DNA from: Allorhizobium borbori
GTDB lineage: Bacteria > Pseudomonadota > Alphaproteobacteria > Rhizobiales > Rhizobiaceae
Length of the DNA: 64,000 nt
Direction of reading: 5' to 3'
Assembly (NCBI RefSeq): GCF_014196535.1
Contig: NZ_JACIDU010000012.1
Coordinates: 100,846-164,845, forward strand
In this document: one piece after another, positions 18,268 to 25,719 of the stretch
How the letters are laid out: each line of letters opens with the position of its first letter
Position numbering within the stretch: position 1 is the first letter of the stretch
The notes under the pieces: generated by a model
Databases searched by the model: none
What the model saw: the letters and a program-made list of their open reading frames with translations, nothing else
Told to the model about the DNA's origin: nothing
Made by a program: the position numbers and the translations under genes

Positions 18268-18827
18268 TGTTGATAACGGGGCCGTCCGTAACGCTGGGCA
18301 ATATGGGCGTTGAACGCCAATGCAACGTGGACAAGTAACCTGTCCCGCACATCGTCCGCCATGTCGAAAAGCGGCATGAGGGCAGCACCAATGTCACGAA
18401 CCGTCCGGTCCTCGATCCCGCGACAGACCGTGAGGTCTTCGACACGCGGCTCGCCCGCCTCGTCCGCAAGCTCAGCCAAATGCTCATAGGGAATGTGGAA
18501 GACGAGAACTTCGAAGCCGCCCTGTATTGCGATGCCGGCGCCCTGCTGCAAATCGATCAGGCAGATGGATCCCTTCGGATAGAGCTTTAGCGCGCCGGGC
18601 GGGCGGTCAGGCCAGATGTCGCGATGCTCGGCATCGCACAGATAGAGCACAACAAGGAAAGCGTTATCGGGCGGCAGGATAACCGGCGGATCGTCATTAT
18701 CGTAACTGCACCAGAGATGTGTGATGGACAGCACGGCGCGGCGAAGCGGTATCGTTATCAGGGACCGGGCATTGCCTGTCCGAAAACAATCAGCAATTTT
18801 TTCGCCTGCGGCGAATGCATTACTCAC
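18264..18827 (-). CDS. AraC-type N-terminal sensor domain protein lacking the HTH domain
   Basis: The 187-residue product resembles the ligand-binding half of AraC regulators. It has an LPPDNAFLVVLYLCDAEH strand region and ends with a helical RDRLLVHVALAFNAHIAQRYG, a segment that normally precedes the DNA-binding domain by about 20 residues. The neighbouring AraC at 18987 has the equivalent VDQLATAIGTHLVQRYG. Here the frame stops 7 codons later, and only 73 bp separate the stop from the VOC gene, so the HTH half is gone. It starts with GTG. It is either a stand-alone sensor fragment or a truncated former regulator. Confidence 0.6.
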   Translation of the reverse strand: MSNAFAAGEKIADCFRTGNARSLITIPLRRAVLSITHLWCSYDNDDPPVILPPDNAFLVVLYLCDAEHRDIWPDRPPGALKLYPKGSICLIDLQQGAGIAIQGGFEVLVFHIPYEHLAELADEAGEPRVEDLTVCRGIEDRTVRDIGAALMPLFDMADDVRDRLLVHVALAFNAHIAQRYGRPRYQH

Positions 18828-18986
18828 ATGGGTCTCGCTTCAGCGGTTTCGATTTTAACGGCAAGCGTCATCATAGGCGATAACGCAGCGCATTATAGAA
18901 AGGAATGGACTCAATTTCGCCGCCATGGCATCAAATTGGCAGTATGCCGGATTGCCCTTGAAGATTGAAAGAGAAAGTGGCTCGCC

Positions 18987-19898
18987 TTGCTCCGTAAATC
19001 CATCAGCGGGACCAAAACTCCTCTCGCGCAGAAAACCGACAGTTTCGGATGCCCGTTCGACAAGCTCTACAAGGATCAGTTCCTTGCAGGGGCCGACATC
19101 TCGTTTTTCCGCAAGGGAACGCGCGACGACAGGATCGAGCAGGTCACGACGCCGGCCAGCGATCGCGGCTTTGCCATCGGCATATCGACCCTTGCCGGTC
19201 ATTCGCGTCGGATCTTCCATGAACATCATGTAACGAACCATGTGTTCGGTGAGGATTCCCTTTACATTCGCAATCTTGCCGAACCCTACAAGGCCGACCT
19301 CAACGGCGCCTTCGACATGCTCCTGCTTGAGATTTCGCCGGCATCGCTTGCCAGAATTGCCGAGGAGACAGATTTTTCCGGCGTAACGATGCTTCAGGCG
19401 GAAACAGCCTCGGTCGACCCCGTGCTCTCAAACCTCGTGCGCGCACTGATTCCGGCGCTGGAGCGTCCGGCAGAGGCAAGCAGGCTGTTCGTCGATCAGC
19501 TGGCGACGGCAATAGGCACCCATCTTGTTCAGCGCTATGGCGGCAAGACGCAAGCGCCTCCGGTACAATCGAGAAAACTGTCGCGTTCCCACGAGGTTCT
19601 CGCCAAGAATCTCTTGCTCGAAAACCTCGACGGGCAGGTTTCCATTCTGGATATTTCGCAGGCTTGCAATCTTTCCCGTGGTTATTTCATCCGGGCCTTT
19701 CGCGAGACCACGGGCGTAACGCCTTACCAGTGGCTTGTAAAAGAGCGCGTTGCACGGGCACGCGAACTGCTGAAGCGGTCGGATATTCCACTTTCGGAAG
19801 TCGCGATTGCCTGCGGCTTCTCCGATCAGAGCCACTTTACCCGTGTCTTCACCAGCATTGTGGGAACCACACCAGGGAATTGGCGCCGAAACGCCTGA
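18987..19898 (+). CDS. AraC-family transcriptional regulator
   Basis: The product (303 residues) has an N-terminal sensory region with AFDMLLLEISPASLARI, followed by a complete C-terminal AraC/XylS domain (about residues 200-303). Two helix-turn-helix units are visible, ILDISQACNLSRGYFIRAF and LSEVAIACGFSDQSHFTRVF, closing with the typical TPGNWRR. The start is uncertain: a TTG at 18987 preceded by GAGAAAG was taken because no ATG lies nearby in frame. It is divergent from the HTH-less paralogue at 18264-18827 across 159 bp. Its targets are unknown, with the isochorismatase operon downstream a candidate. Confidence 0.85.
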   Translation: MLRKSISGTKTPLAQKTDSFGCPFDKLYKDQFLAGADISFFRKGTRDDRIEQVTTPASDRGFAIGISTLAGHSRRIFHEHHVTNHVFGEDSLYIRNLAEPYKADLNGAFDMLLLEISPASLARIAEETDFSGVTMLQAETASVDPVLSNLVRALIPALERPAEASRLFVDQLATAIGTHLVQRYGGKTQAPPVQSRKLSRSHEVLAKNLLLENLDGQVSILDISQACNLSRGYFIRAFRETTGVTPYQWLVKERVARARELLKRSDIPLSEVAIACGFSDQSHFTRVFTSIVGTTPGNWRRNA

Positions 19899-20355
19899 CT
19901 GAATTTCATGGTTGAATCCGCCGCCGCCCTTTGGGGGCGGAAACCGTCAACGCACGTTCATTTTGTCGTTTGACAGGTTCGACGTACCTTACGTTCAAAT
20001 TACCGGACTTTCCGACAAGACCCGTTCTGGCATTTGAGCGATTTTCCGCGCAACCGAACAATCAACGCCGAAGCCAAGGCCACGACGCTCCGGATGCTGG
20101 AAAGACCGCTTCATTATTTCAAAAACAGCAATTCATTCAAAACAAATATTACAATTTTCGAAATTACGGAACCACATTAGGTTTCTTTTCAGCAGCCAAG
20201 ACGAACGAGAGCAGACGGAGCGACAAAGCCAGAAAGGCTCCGGACACTCAAGGACCTCCTGAAACGAGCGCCGAGACCCCGGCGCCCGACGGGTAGGTGC
20301 TGCCCGGTCAAACCCAGCCGCAACGGCGGTTCAACAAACGAAAGAGGAGCCTGAA
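19899..20355. other. Long leader/promoter region of the isochorismatase operon
   Basis: No credible gene lies in these 457 bp. It begins with an imperfect GC hairpin at 19921-19940 (CCGCCGCCC / GGGGGCGG around TTT), possibly the AraC gene's terminator. It also carries operator copy B at 20113-20156, roughly 200 bp before the next start codon. A 121-codon + frame at 19931-20296 has no family character and was not called. Confidence 0.5.
20113..20156. promoter_or_regulatory. Shared AT-rich operator, copy B
   Basis: Nearly identical to copy A (40 of 44 positions), including the GCAATTCATTCAAAA core and the final CAATT. It is 199 bp upstream of the isochorismatase-like gene, which suggests a long 5' leader or a transcript start far upstream. 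Confidence 0.7.
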
Positions 20356-21045
20356 ATGTCCAAGCTTGAAGTCCTGACCCCCGCAAACAGCCAGCTTATC
20401 TTTATCGACCAGCAGCCGCAGATGGCGATGGGCGTTCAGTCCATCGACCGCCAGACCCTGAAGAACAATGTCGTCGGTCTGGCCAAGGCCGCCAAGATCT
20501 TCAACATTCCGACCACGATCACGACGGTCGAAACCCTTTCCTTCTCCGGCCACACCTTCCCGGAACTCCTCGCAGTCTTCCCGGAAAACGACATCCTGGA
20601 GCGTACCTCGATGAATTCCTGGGACGACCAGAACGTTCGCGATGCGCTGGACCGGAATTTTGCCGAAGGTCGCAAGAAAATCGTCGTTTCCGGCCTGTGG
20701 ACCGAAGTCTGCAACACCACCTTCGCACTCTCTGCCCTGCATGACCGTTCGGATTTCGAGATCTACATGGTGGCCGACGCTTCCGGTGGCACCTCCGCCG
20801 ACGCCCACAAATACGCCATGGACCGCATGGTGCAGGCCGGCATCATTCCGGTGACCTGGCAGCAGGTTCTGCTGGAGTGGCAGCGCGACTGGGCCCACCG
20901 CGACACCTACGATGCCGTCACCTCGCTCGCCAAGGAACATTCCGGCGCCTACGGCATGGGCATCGACTACGCCTACACGATGGTTCACGGCGCCCCCGAG
21001 CGCGTCACCCATGGCAAGCGTATCGGCCCGAACCCGGCCAAGTAA
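20356..21045 (+). CDS. Isochorismatase-family cysteine hydrolase (YcaC-like)
   Basis: The 229-residue product has the isochorismatase-like fold: LIFIDQQPQMAMGV with catalytic Asp18, and SGLWTEVCNTTFALSAL with nucleophile Cys119. The C-terminal extension (VLLEWQRDWAHRDTYDAV) is typical of the YcaC branch of hydrolases of unknown substrate. True isochorismatases act on a vinyl ether; YcaC types probably act on amides. GAAAGAGGAG just before the ATG is a strong ribosome binding site. The gene begins an operon with a XapX protein and an amidohydrolase. Confidence 0.88.
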   Translation: MSKLEVLTPANSQLIFIDQQPQMAMGVQSIDRQTLKNNVVGLAKAAKIFNIPTTITTVETLSFSGHTFPELLAVFPENDILERTSMNSWDDQNVRDALDRNFAEGRKKIVVSGLWTEVCNTTFALSALHDRSDFEIYMVADASGGTSADAHKYAMDRMVQAGIIPVTWQQVLLEWQRDWAHRDTYDAVTSLAKEHSGAYGMGIDYAYTMVHGAPERVTHGKRIGPNPAK

Positions 21046-21055
21046 GCACCATGAC

Positions 21056-21084
21056 GACAACTCCGGCGTCTGGCCGGAGTTGTC
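21056..21084 (+). other. Perfect 12-bp hairpin between isochorismatase and XapX genes
   Basis: GACAACTCCGGC (21056-21067) and GCCGGAGTTGTC (21073-21084) form a perfect stem with a 5-nt loop, followed by CCCCCTC with no T run. In an intra-operon gap this is more likely an mRNA 3'-end stabiliser or processing site than a full terminator, and would lower downstream expression relative to the first gene. Confidence 0.55.
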
Positions 21085-21111
21085 CCCCTCAAACAGAGAA
21101 AGGGATTGCCC

Positions 21112-21393
21112 GTGAAAGTCTATCTCCTGTCCCTTGGCGCCGGCGTGCTTGTCGGTGTCGTCTACGGTCTGCTCAACGTCCGCTCGCCTGCGCCGCCGGT
21201 CGTTGCCCTCGTCGGGCTTCTCGGCATTCTTCTCGGCGAGCAGGTCATTCCGCTTGCCAGGACGCTCTGGAGCCGGGAGGCCGCGGCAGTTTCGTGGTTC
21301 AATCACGTCAAGCCGCACGTGTTCGGCGAGATGCCGAAGGGCGGCTCGAATGTCGCCGCCTCCGGCCGCGACCGCACCGGCGATCACGGTTGA
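21112..21393 (+). CDS. XapX domain small membrane protein (DUF1427)
   Basis: The 93-residue product starts MKVYLLSLGAGVLVGVVYGL from a GTG at 21112, with AGAAAGGG upstream. It has two predicted hydrophobic helices (about 4-20 and 30-48), the second ending PPVVALVGLLGILLGEQVIP, which is the XapX signature. A TTG at 21106 is a weaker alternative. XapX proteins have no settled biochemical role and often sit near amidohydrolases and isochorismatase-like hydrolases, as here. Confidence 0.82.
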   Translation: MKVYLLSLGAGVLVGVVYGLLNVRSPAPPVVALVGLLGILLGEQVIPLARTLWSREAAAVSWFNHVKPHVFGEMPKGGSNVAASGRDRTGDHG

Positions 21394-21478
21394 TTCCCGC
21401 GGGCCGCCCTCACCCGGCGGCCCCGGATTTCCTTTTAAAGCCTGCGCCCTAAATACCGTCAAAACCGGAGCCGATGCC

Positions 21479-23356
21479 ATGAAACCCGATCTCATCCTTC
21501 ACAATGGTCGCTTCACCACGCTGGATCGAGGCAACCCGAATGCGACCGCCGTCGCCATCAAGGACGGGCTGTTTGAAGAGGTCGGCACCGATGCCGAGAT
21601 CATGGCGTTGGCCGGTTCCGGCACGAAGATTGTCGACCTGAAAGGCCGGCGAGTTCTTCCCGGTCTGATCGACAATCATACCCACGTCATTCGCGGCGGG
21701 TTGAACTTCAACATGGAACTGCGCTGGGACGGTGTGCGCTCGCTGGCCGATGCGATGGACATGTTGAAGCGTCAGGTGGCCATCACGCCGCCGCCGCAAT
21801 GGGTGCGCGTCGTTGGCGGCTTTACCGAGCATCAGTTTGTCGAAAAGCGGCTTCCGACAATCGAGGAAATCAATGCCGTCGCACCGGATACGCCCGTCTT
21901 CCTGCTTCACCTTTATGACCGGGCGCTTCTGAACGGCGCGGCGCTGCGCGCTGTCGGCTACACGAGGGACACGCCGAACCCGCCCGGCGGCGAGATAACC
22001 CGCGATGCCAACGGCAACCCCACAGGCATACTGCTGGCCAAGCCGAATGCCGGCATCCTCTATTCGACGCTCGCCAAGGGACCGAAATTGCCCTTCGACT
22101 ATCAGGTCAACTCGACCCGCCATTTCATGCGTGAACTTAACCGGCTGGGCGTCACATCGGTCATCGACGCGGGCGGCGGCTTCCAGAACTATCCCGACGA
22201 TTACGAAGTCATCCAGAAGCTCTCGGACGAAGGGCAGATGACGGTGCGTCTGGCCTATAACCTCTTCACCCAGAAGCCAAAGCAGGAAAAGGAAGACTTT
22301 CTCAACTGGACTGCATCGGTGAAATACAAGCAGGGCAACGACTACTTCCGTCACAATGGCGCCGGCGAGATGCTAGTCTTCTCCGCTGCCGATTTTGAGG
22401 ACTTCCGCCAGCCGCGCCCGGAAATGGCGCCGGAAATGGAAGGCGAACTGGAAGAGGTCGTGCGGGTTCTCGCCGAAAACCGCTGGCCCTGGCGTCTGCA
22501 CGCGACCTACGACGAAACGATTTCCCGCGCGCTCGACGTTTTCGAAAAGGTCGACAAGGATATTCCGCTCGACGGGCTGAACTGGTTCTTCGACCACGCC
22601 GAAACCATCTCCGAACGCTCGATCGATCGTATTGCCGCACTGGGCGGCGGCATCGCCACACAGCACCGCATGGCCTATCAGGGCGAATATTTCGTGGAAC
22701 GCTACGGCCAGGGCGTCGCGGAAGCGACCCCGCCGCTCCGCCGTATGCTCGACAAGGGCGTCCATGTTTCCGCCGGCACCGACGCGACGCGCGTCGCCTC
22801 CTATAACCCTTGGGTGTCGCTATCATGGATGGTGACCGGCAAGACGGTAGGCGGCATGCAGCTTTATCCCCGCGCCAATTGCCTCGATCGCGAGACGGCA
22901 TTGCGCATGTGGACGGAAAAAGTCACCTGGTTCTCGAACGAGGAAGGCAAGAAAGGCCGCATCGAAAAGGGCCAGTTCGCCGATCTCGTCGTTCCGGACA
23001 AGGATTACTTCGCCTGTGCCGAAGACGAGATTTCCTTCCTGACCTCGGAACTGACCATGGTCGGCGGCAAGATCGTCTACGGCGCGGGAGATTTCCGGAC
23101 CCTCGATGAAAACGATATTCCACCGGCCATGCCGGACTGGTCTCCGGTCCGCCGGTTCGGCGGCTACGCAGGTTGGGGCGAACCCGATGGGGCAGGTCGT
23201 CATTCCCTGCGCCGAACCTCCCTCATGTCCTGCGGTTGCGCCAATGACTGCAATGTCCACGGCCACGATCATGCCGGCGCATGGACCTCGAAACTGCCGA
23301 TTGCCGATCTGAAGGGCTTTTTCGGGGCACTGGGTTGCTCGTGCTGGGCTGTGTGA
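21479..23356 (+). CDS. YtcJ-like metal-dependent amidohydrolase with Cys/His-rich tail
   Basis: The 625-residue product is an amidohydrolase_3 protein. A composite N-terminal domain gives VLPGLIDNHTHVIRGG with the HxH metal ligands at His67/His69. Later ligand segments include FFDHAETIS, a HRMAYQG region and SAGTDATRVASYNPW. A C-terminal beta domain follows (KGQFADLVVPDKDYF). The last 50 residues are unusual, with MSCGCANDCNVHGHDHAGAW and a GCSCWAV end, so several Cys and His could bind another metal. The ATG at 21479 is preceded by GGAG. It is the third gene of the operon; the substrate is unknown. Confidence 0.85.
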   Translation: MKPDLILHNGRFTTLDRGNPNATAVAIKDGLFEEVGTDAEIMALAGSGTKIVDLKGRRVLPGLIDNHTHVIRGGLNFNMELRWDGVRSLADAMDMLKRQVAITPPPQWVRVVGGFTEHQFVEKRLPTIEEINAVAPDTPVFLLHLYDRALLNGAALRAVGYTRDTPNPPGGEITRDANGNPTGILLAKPNAGILYSTLAKGPKLPFDYQVNSTRHFMRELNRLGVTSVIDAGGGFQNYPDDYEVIQKLSDEGQMTVRLAYNLFTQKPKQEKEDFLNWTASVKYKQGNDYFRHNGAGEMLVFSAADFEDFRQPRPEMAPEMEGELEEVVRVLAENRWPWRLHATYDETISRALDVFEKVDKDIPLDGLNWFFDHAETISERSIDRIAALGGGIATQHRMAYQGEYFVERYGQGVAEATPPLRRMLDKGVHVSAGTDATRVASYNPWVSLSWMVTGKTVGGMQLYPRANCLDRETALRMWTEKVTWFSNEEGKKGRIEKGQFADLVVPDKDYFACAEDEISFLTSELTMVGGKIVYGAGDFRTLDENDIPPAMPDWSPVRRFGGYAGWGEPDGAGRHSLRRTSLMSCGCANDCNVHGHDHAGAWTSKLPIADLKGFFGALGCSCWAV

Positions 23357-23390
23357 CAAGAGAAGCGACCTGAACAGAGCGATTGCAGTA

Positions 23391-23433
23391 TAATTTCAAT
23401 TACCGCAATTAAATCGCAATAATTGATGCAATT
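23391..23433. promoter_or_regulatory. Shared AT-rich operator, copy C
   Basis: This 43-bp segment matches copy A at about 30 of 43 positions and keeps the TTTCAA, GCAATT and TGCAATT blocks at the same spacing. Flanking CCTGAAC (left) and GTTCAGG (right) form an outer inverted repeat, as in copy D. The site ends 86 bp before the DoxX start codon. Confidence 0.65.
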
Positions 23434-23519
23434 GTTGCGAATACTCGTTCAGGCCATCATCGCTCCATCAGACGACAACAAGGCCGCCAGGTTGGTCGGC
23501 AACCCTTAAAGGAGCAGAG

Positions 23520-23960
23520 ATGTCCGCATATCCTTCACAGGCAGGCTTCAAAGGTGCGTTGAGCGCCGTGATTGCCGCGCCGGCGAGCCACAGGCTGGCA
23601 CTTATGGCGCTGTGCGCTGCCTATATTCAGGGGCCGCTTACGAAGCTTTTCGATTTTGCCGGCGCCCAGGCCGAAATGACGCATTTCGGCCTCACGCCCG
23701 CACCGCTCGTTGCTGGTGCTGTCATCCTGTTCGAATTGACGGCATCGGCACTCGTCGTTTCGGGCTTTCTGCGGTGGGCCGGCGCACTGGCACTGGCGGC
23801 TTTCACACTGCTGGCGACGTTCATCGCCCTTCGCTTCTGGGAAATGGCGCCGGGCATGGACCGCATGATGGCGACCAACGCCTTTTTTGAACACCTGGGT
23901 CTCGCTGGTGCGTTTGTTATTGTTGCCGCAGCAGACCTCACGCGGGGAGCAGGTCAATGA
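23520..23960 (+). CDS. DoxX-family membrane protein
   Basis: The 146-residue protein has four hydrophobic segments and DoxX-like features: a Lys-rich first loop (YIQGPLTKLFDF), HFGLTPAPLVAGAVILFEL and LRFWEMAPGMDRMMATNAFFEHLGLAGAF. DoxX proteins are inner-membrane components linked to oxidative or thiol stress responses; the reaction is not settled. AAAGGAG at 23509-23515 is the ribosome binding site. The stop overlaps the ATG of the MFS gene, so the two are translationally coupled. Confidence 0.85.
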   Translation: MSAYPSQAGFKGALSAVIAAPASHRLALMALCAAYIQGPLTKLFDFAGAQAEMTHFGLTPAPLVAGAVILFELTASALVVSGFLRWAGALALAAFTLLATFIALRFWEMAPGMDRMMATNAFFEHLGLAGAFVIVAAADLTRGAGQ

Positions 23961-25555
23961 GTGCGTCGAAAACCTCAAAGAGCAGCTTCGCACCACTCGC
24001 CCAACCGGTCTTCGCAGTCCTCTGGGCCGCTACGGTTCTGGGCAACACCGGAAGTTTCATGCGCGACGTCGCCAGTTCCTGGCTGATGACGGATCTCTCG
24101 GCTTCACCCGCCGCCGTCGCCATGGTACAGGCCGCCGGCACGCTGCCGATCTTCCTTCTGGCCATTCCGGCAGGCGTTTTGACCGACATTCTCGACCGCC
24201 GCAAATTCCTGATCGCAATCCAGTTGCTTCTGGCGTCCGTCAGCATCACGCTGATGGTTCTGGCCCAGACGGGAATGCTCTCCATCAGCGCATTGATCGG
24301 CCTGACCTTCATGGGCGGCATCGGCGCGGCGCTGATGGGGCCGACCTGGCAGGCGATCGTGCCGGAACTCGTCAAGCGCGAGGATGTGAAAAGCGCGGTC
24401 GCGCTCAACTCGCTCGGCATCAATGTGGCCCGTTCCATCGGCCCGGCTGCCGGGGGGCTTCTGCTGGCCGCCTTCGGCGCCGGTGTGACCTATGGCGCTG
24501 ATGTCGCAAGCTATATCATCGTCATCGCTGCCCTCCTCTGGTGGCCGCGCGTCAGCAACGCCAACGACACCCTCGCCGAAGGTTTCTTCGGGGCGTTCCG
24601 CGCCGGGCTGCGCTATACCCGCGCCAGCCGACCGCTGCATGTCGTGCTGTTGCGCGCCGCGATCTTCTTTGCCTTCGCCAGTGCCGTCTGGGCGCTGCTG
24701 CCGCTTGTGGCCCGGCAATTGCTGGGCGGTGACGCCGGCTTCTATGGCATTCTGCTCGGTGCCGTCGGCGTCGGTGCGGTGGGCGGCGCGCTCATCATGC
24801 CCCGGCTGCGGGCCCGTCTCGATGCCGACGGTCTGGTGCTGGTCGCGGTGATCGTCACAGCCGTTGTCATGGCCGTGCTCTCCTTCGCGCCGCCACGTTG
24901 GCTGGCTGTCGTCGTCCTGCTGTTTCTCGGTGCGGCCTGGATTACAGCCCTGACCACTTTGAACGGTGCGGCCCAGTCCGTTCTGCCAAACTGGGTACGC
25001 GGTCGTGGCCTTGCAGTCTATCTCACCGTCTTCAACGGTGCGATGACAGCGGGCAGCATAGGCTGGGGTGCGGTCGGCGAAGCAACGGGCGTTTCCGGGG
25101 CCTTGCTGCTCGGCGCGGGTGGTCTGCTTGTTGCCGGCCTTGTCATGCACCGCCTGAAGCTGCCTGCCGGCGATGCCGACATGGTGCCTTCCAACCATTG
25201 GCCAGAGCCGCTTGTGGCTGAGCCGGTTGCCCACGATCGCGGCCCCGTCCTCATCCTCATCGAATACCATGTCGAAAAGAAGCACCGCACGGCCTTTCTC
25301 CACGCAATTCACGCGCTTGCGCAGGAACGGCGTCGCGATGGCGCCTATGGCTGGGGCGTGACCGAAGATGCCGCCGATGCCGAGAAGATGGTCGAGTGGT
25401 TCATGGTGGAGTCCTGGGCCGAGCACCTGCGCCAGCACAAGCGGGTCTCCAATGCCGACGCCGACCTGCAGGGTAAGGTGCTTGCCTACCATGCCGGCCC
25501 GGAGAAACCGGTCGTCCGCCATTTTCTGAGCATCAACCGGCCCGGTGCCGTGTGA
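23957..25555 (+). CDS. MFS transporter (MFS_3/EntS-like) with C-terminal cytosolic domain
   Basis: The 532-residue product has about 400 residues of twelve-helix major facilitator. It shows PVFAVLWAATVLGNTGSFM, the loop LAIPAGVLTDILDRRKFL and GINVARSIGPAAGGLL, as in the EntS-type PF05977 exporters. About 130 extra residues follow, with VLILIEYHVEKKHRTAFLHA and WFMVESWAEHLRQHKRVSNAD, resembling a small ferredoxin-like monooxygenase (ABM-type) domain. It probably exports an aromatic or electrophilic compound. It is coupled to DoxX and controlled from operator C. Confidence 0.85.
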   Translation: MSASKTSKSSFAPLAQPVFAVLWAATVLGNTGSFMRDVASSWLMTDLSASPAAVAMVQAAGTLPIFLLAIPAGVLTDILDRRKFLIAIQLLLASVSITLMVLAQTGMLSISALIGLTFMGGIGAALMGPTWQAIVPELVKREDVKSAVALNSLGINVARSIGPAAGGLLLAAFGAGVTYGADVASYIIVIAALLWWPRVSNANDTLAEGFFGAFRAGLRYTRASRPLHVVLLRAAIFFAFASAVWALLPLVARQLLGGDAGFYGILLGAVGVGAVGGALIMPRLRARLDADGLVLVAVIVTAVVMAVLSFAPPRWLAVVVLLFLGAAWITALTTLNGAAQSVLPNWVRGRGLAVYLTVFNGAMTAGSIGWGAVGEATGVSGALLLGAGGLLVAGLVMHRLKLPAGDADMVPSNHWPEPLVAEPVAHDRGPVLILIEYHVEKKHRTAFLHAIHALAQERRRDGAYGWGVTEDAADAEKMVEWFMVESWAEHLRQHKRVSNADADLQGKVLAYHAGPEKPVVRHFLSINRPGAV

Positions 25556-25578
25556 AGTCGGAACAATGACCTCATCCT

Positions 25579-25653
25579 GACCTGAAGATAATTGCAAAAA
25601 CGGCAATTAAATCGAAACAAATGAAGAAATTGTTTGCAATTATCTTTCAGGTC
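25579..25653. promoter_or_regulatory. Operator copy D with a 20-bp outer inverted repeat
   Basis: Positions 25592-25632 match copy C at about 32 of 41 positions, keeping GGCAATTAAATCG. They are framed by an inverted repeat in which 25579-25598 (GACCTGAAGATAATTGCAAA) is the reverse complement of 25633-25653 apart from one extra T. The right arm ends 66 bp before the alpha/beta hydrolase start codon. The element fits a binding site for a dimeric or tetrameric regulator. Confidence 0.7.
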
Positions 25654-25719
25654 ATCATGCCCTCGTGACGCAAACACAAGAGCGCTCGACGTAAGAATAA
25701 ACGAGACCGGGAGTCTGAA

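Noticed and set aside
19931..20296. 121-codon + frame in the leader of the isochorismatase operon.
   Set aside because: It runs through operator copy B, has low-complexity text and no ribosome binding site.
24104..25606. 500-codon open frame antisense to the MFS exporter.
   Set aside because: Composition (Gly, Gln, His, Arg-rich) is that of a shadow of a hydrophobic protein gene.
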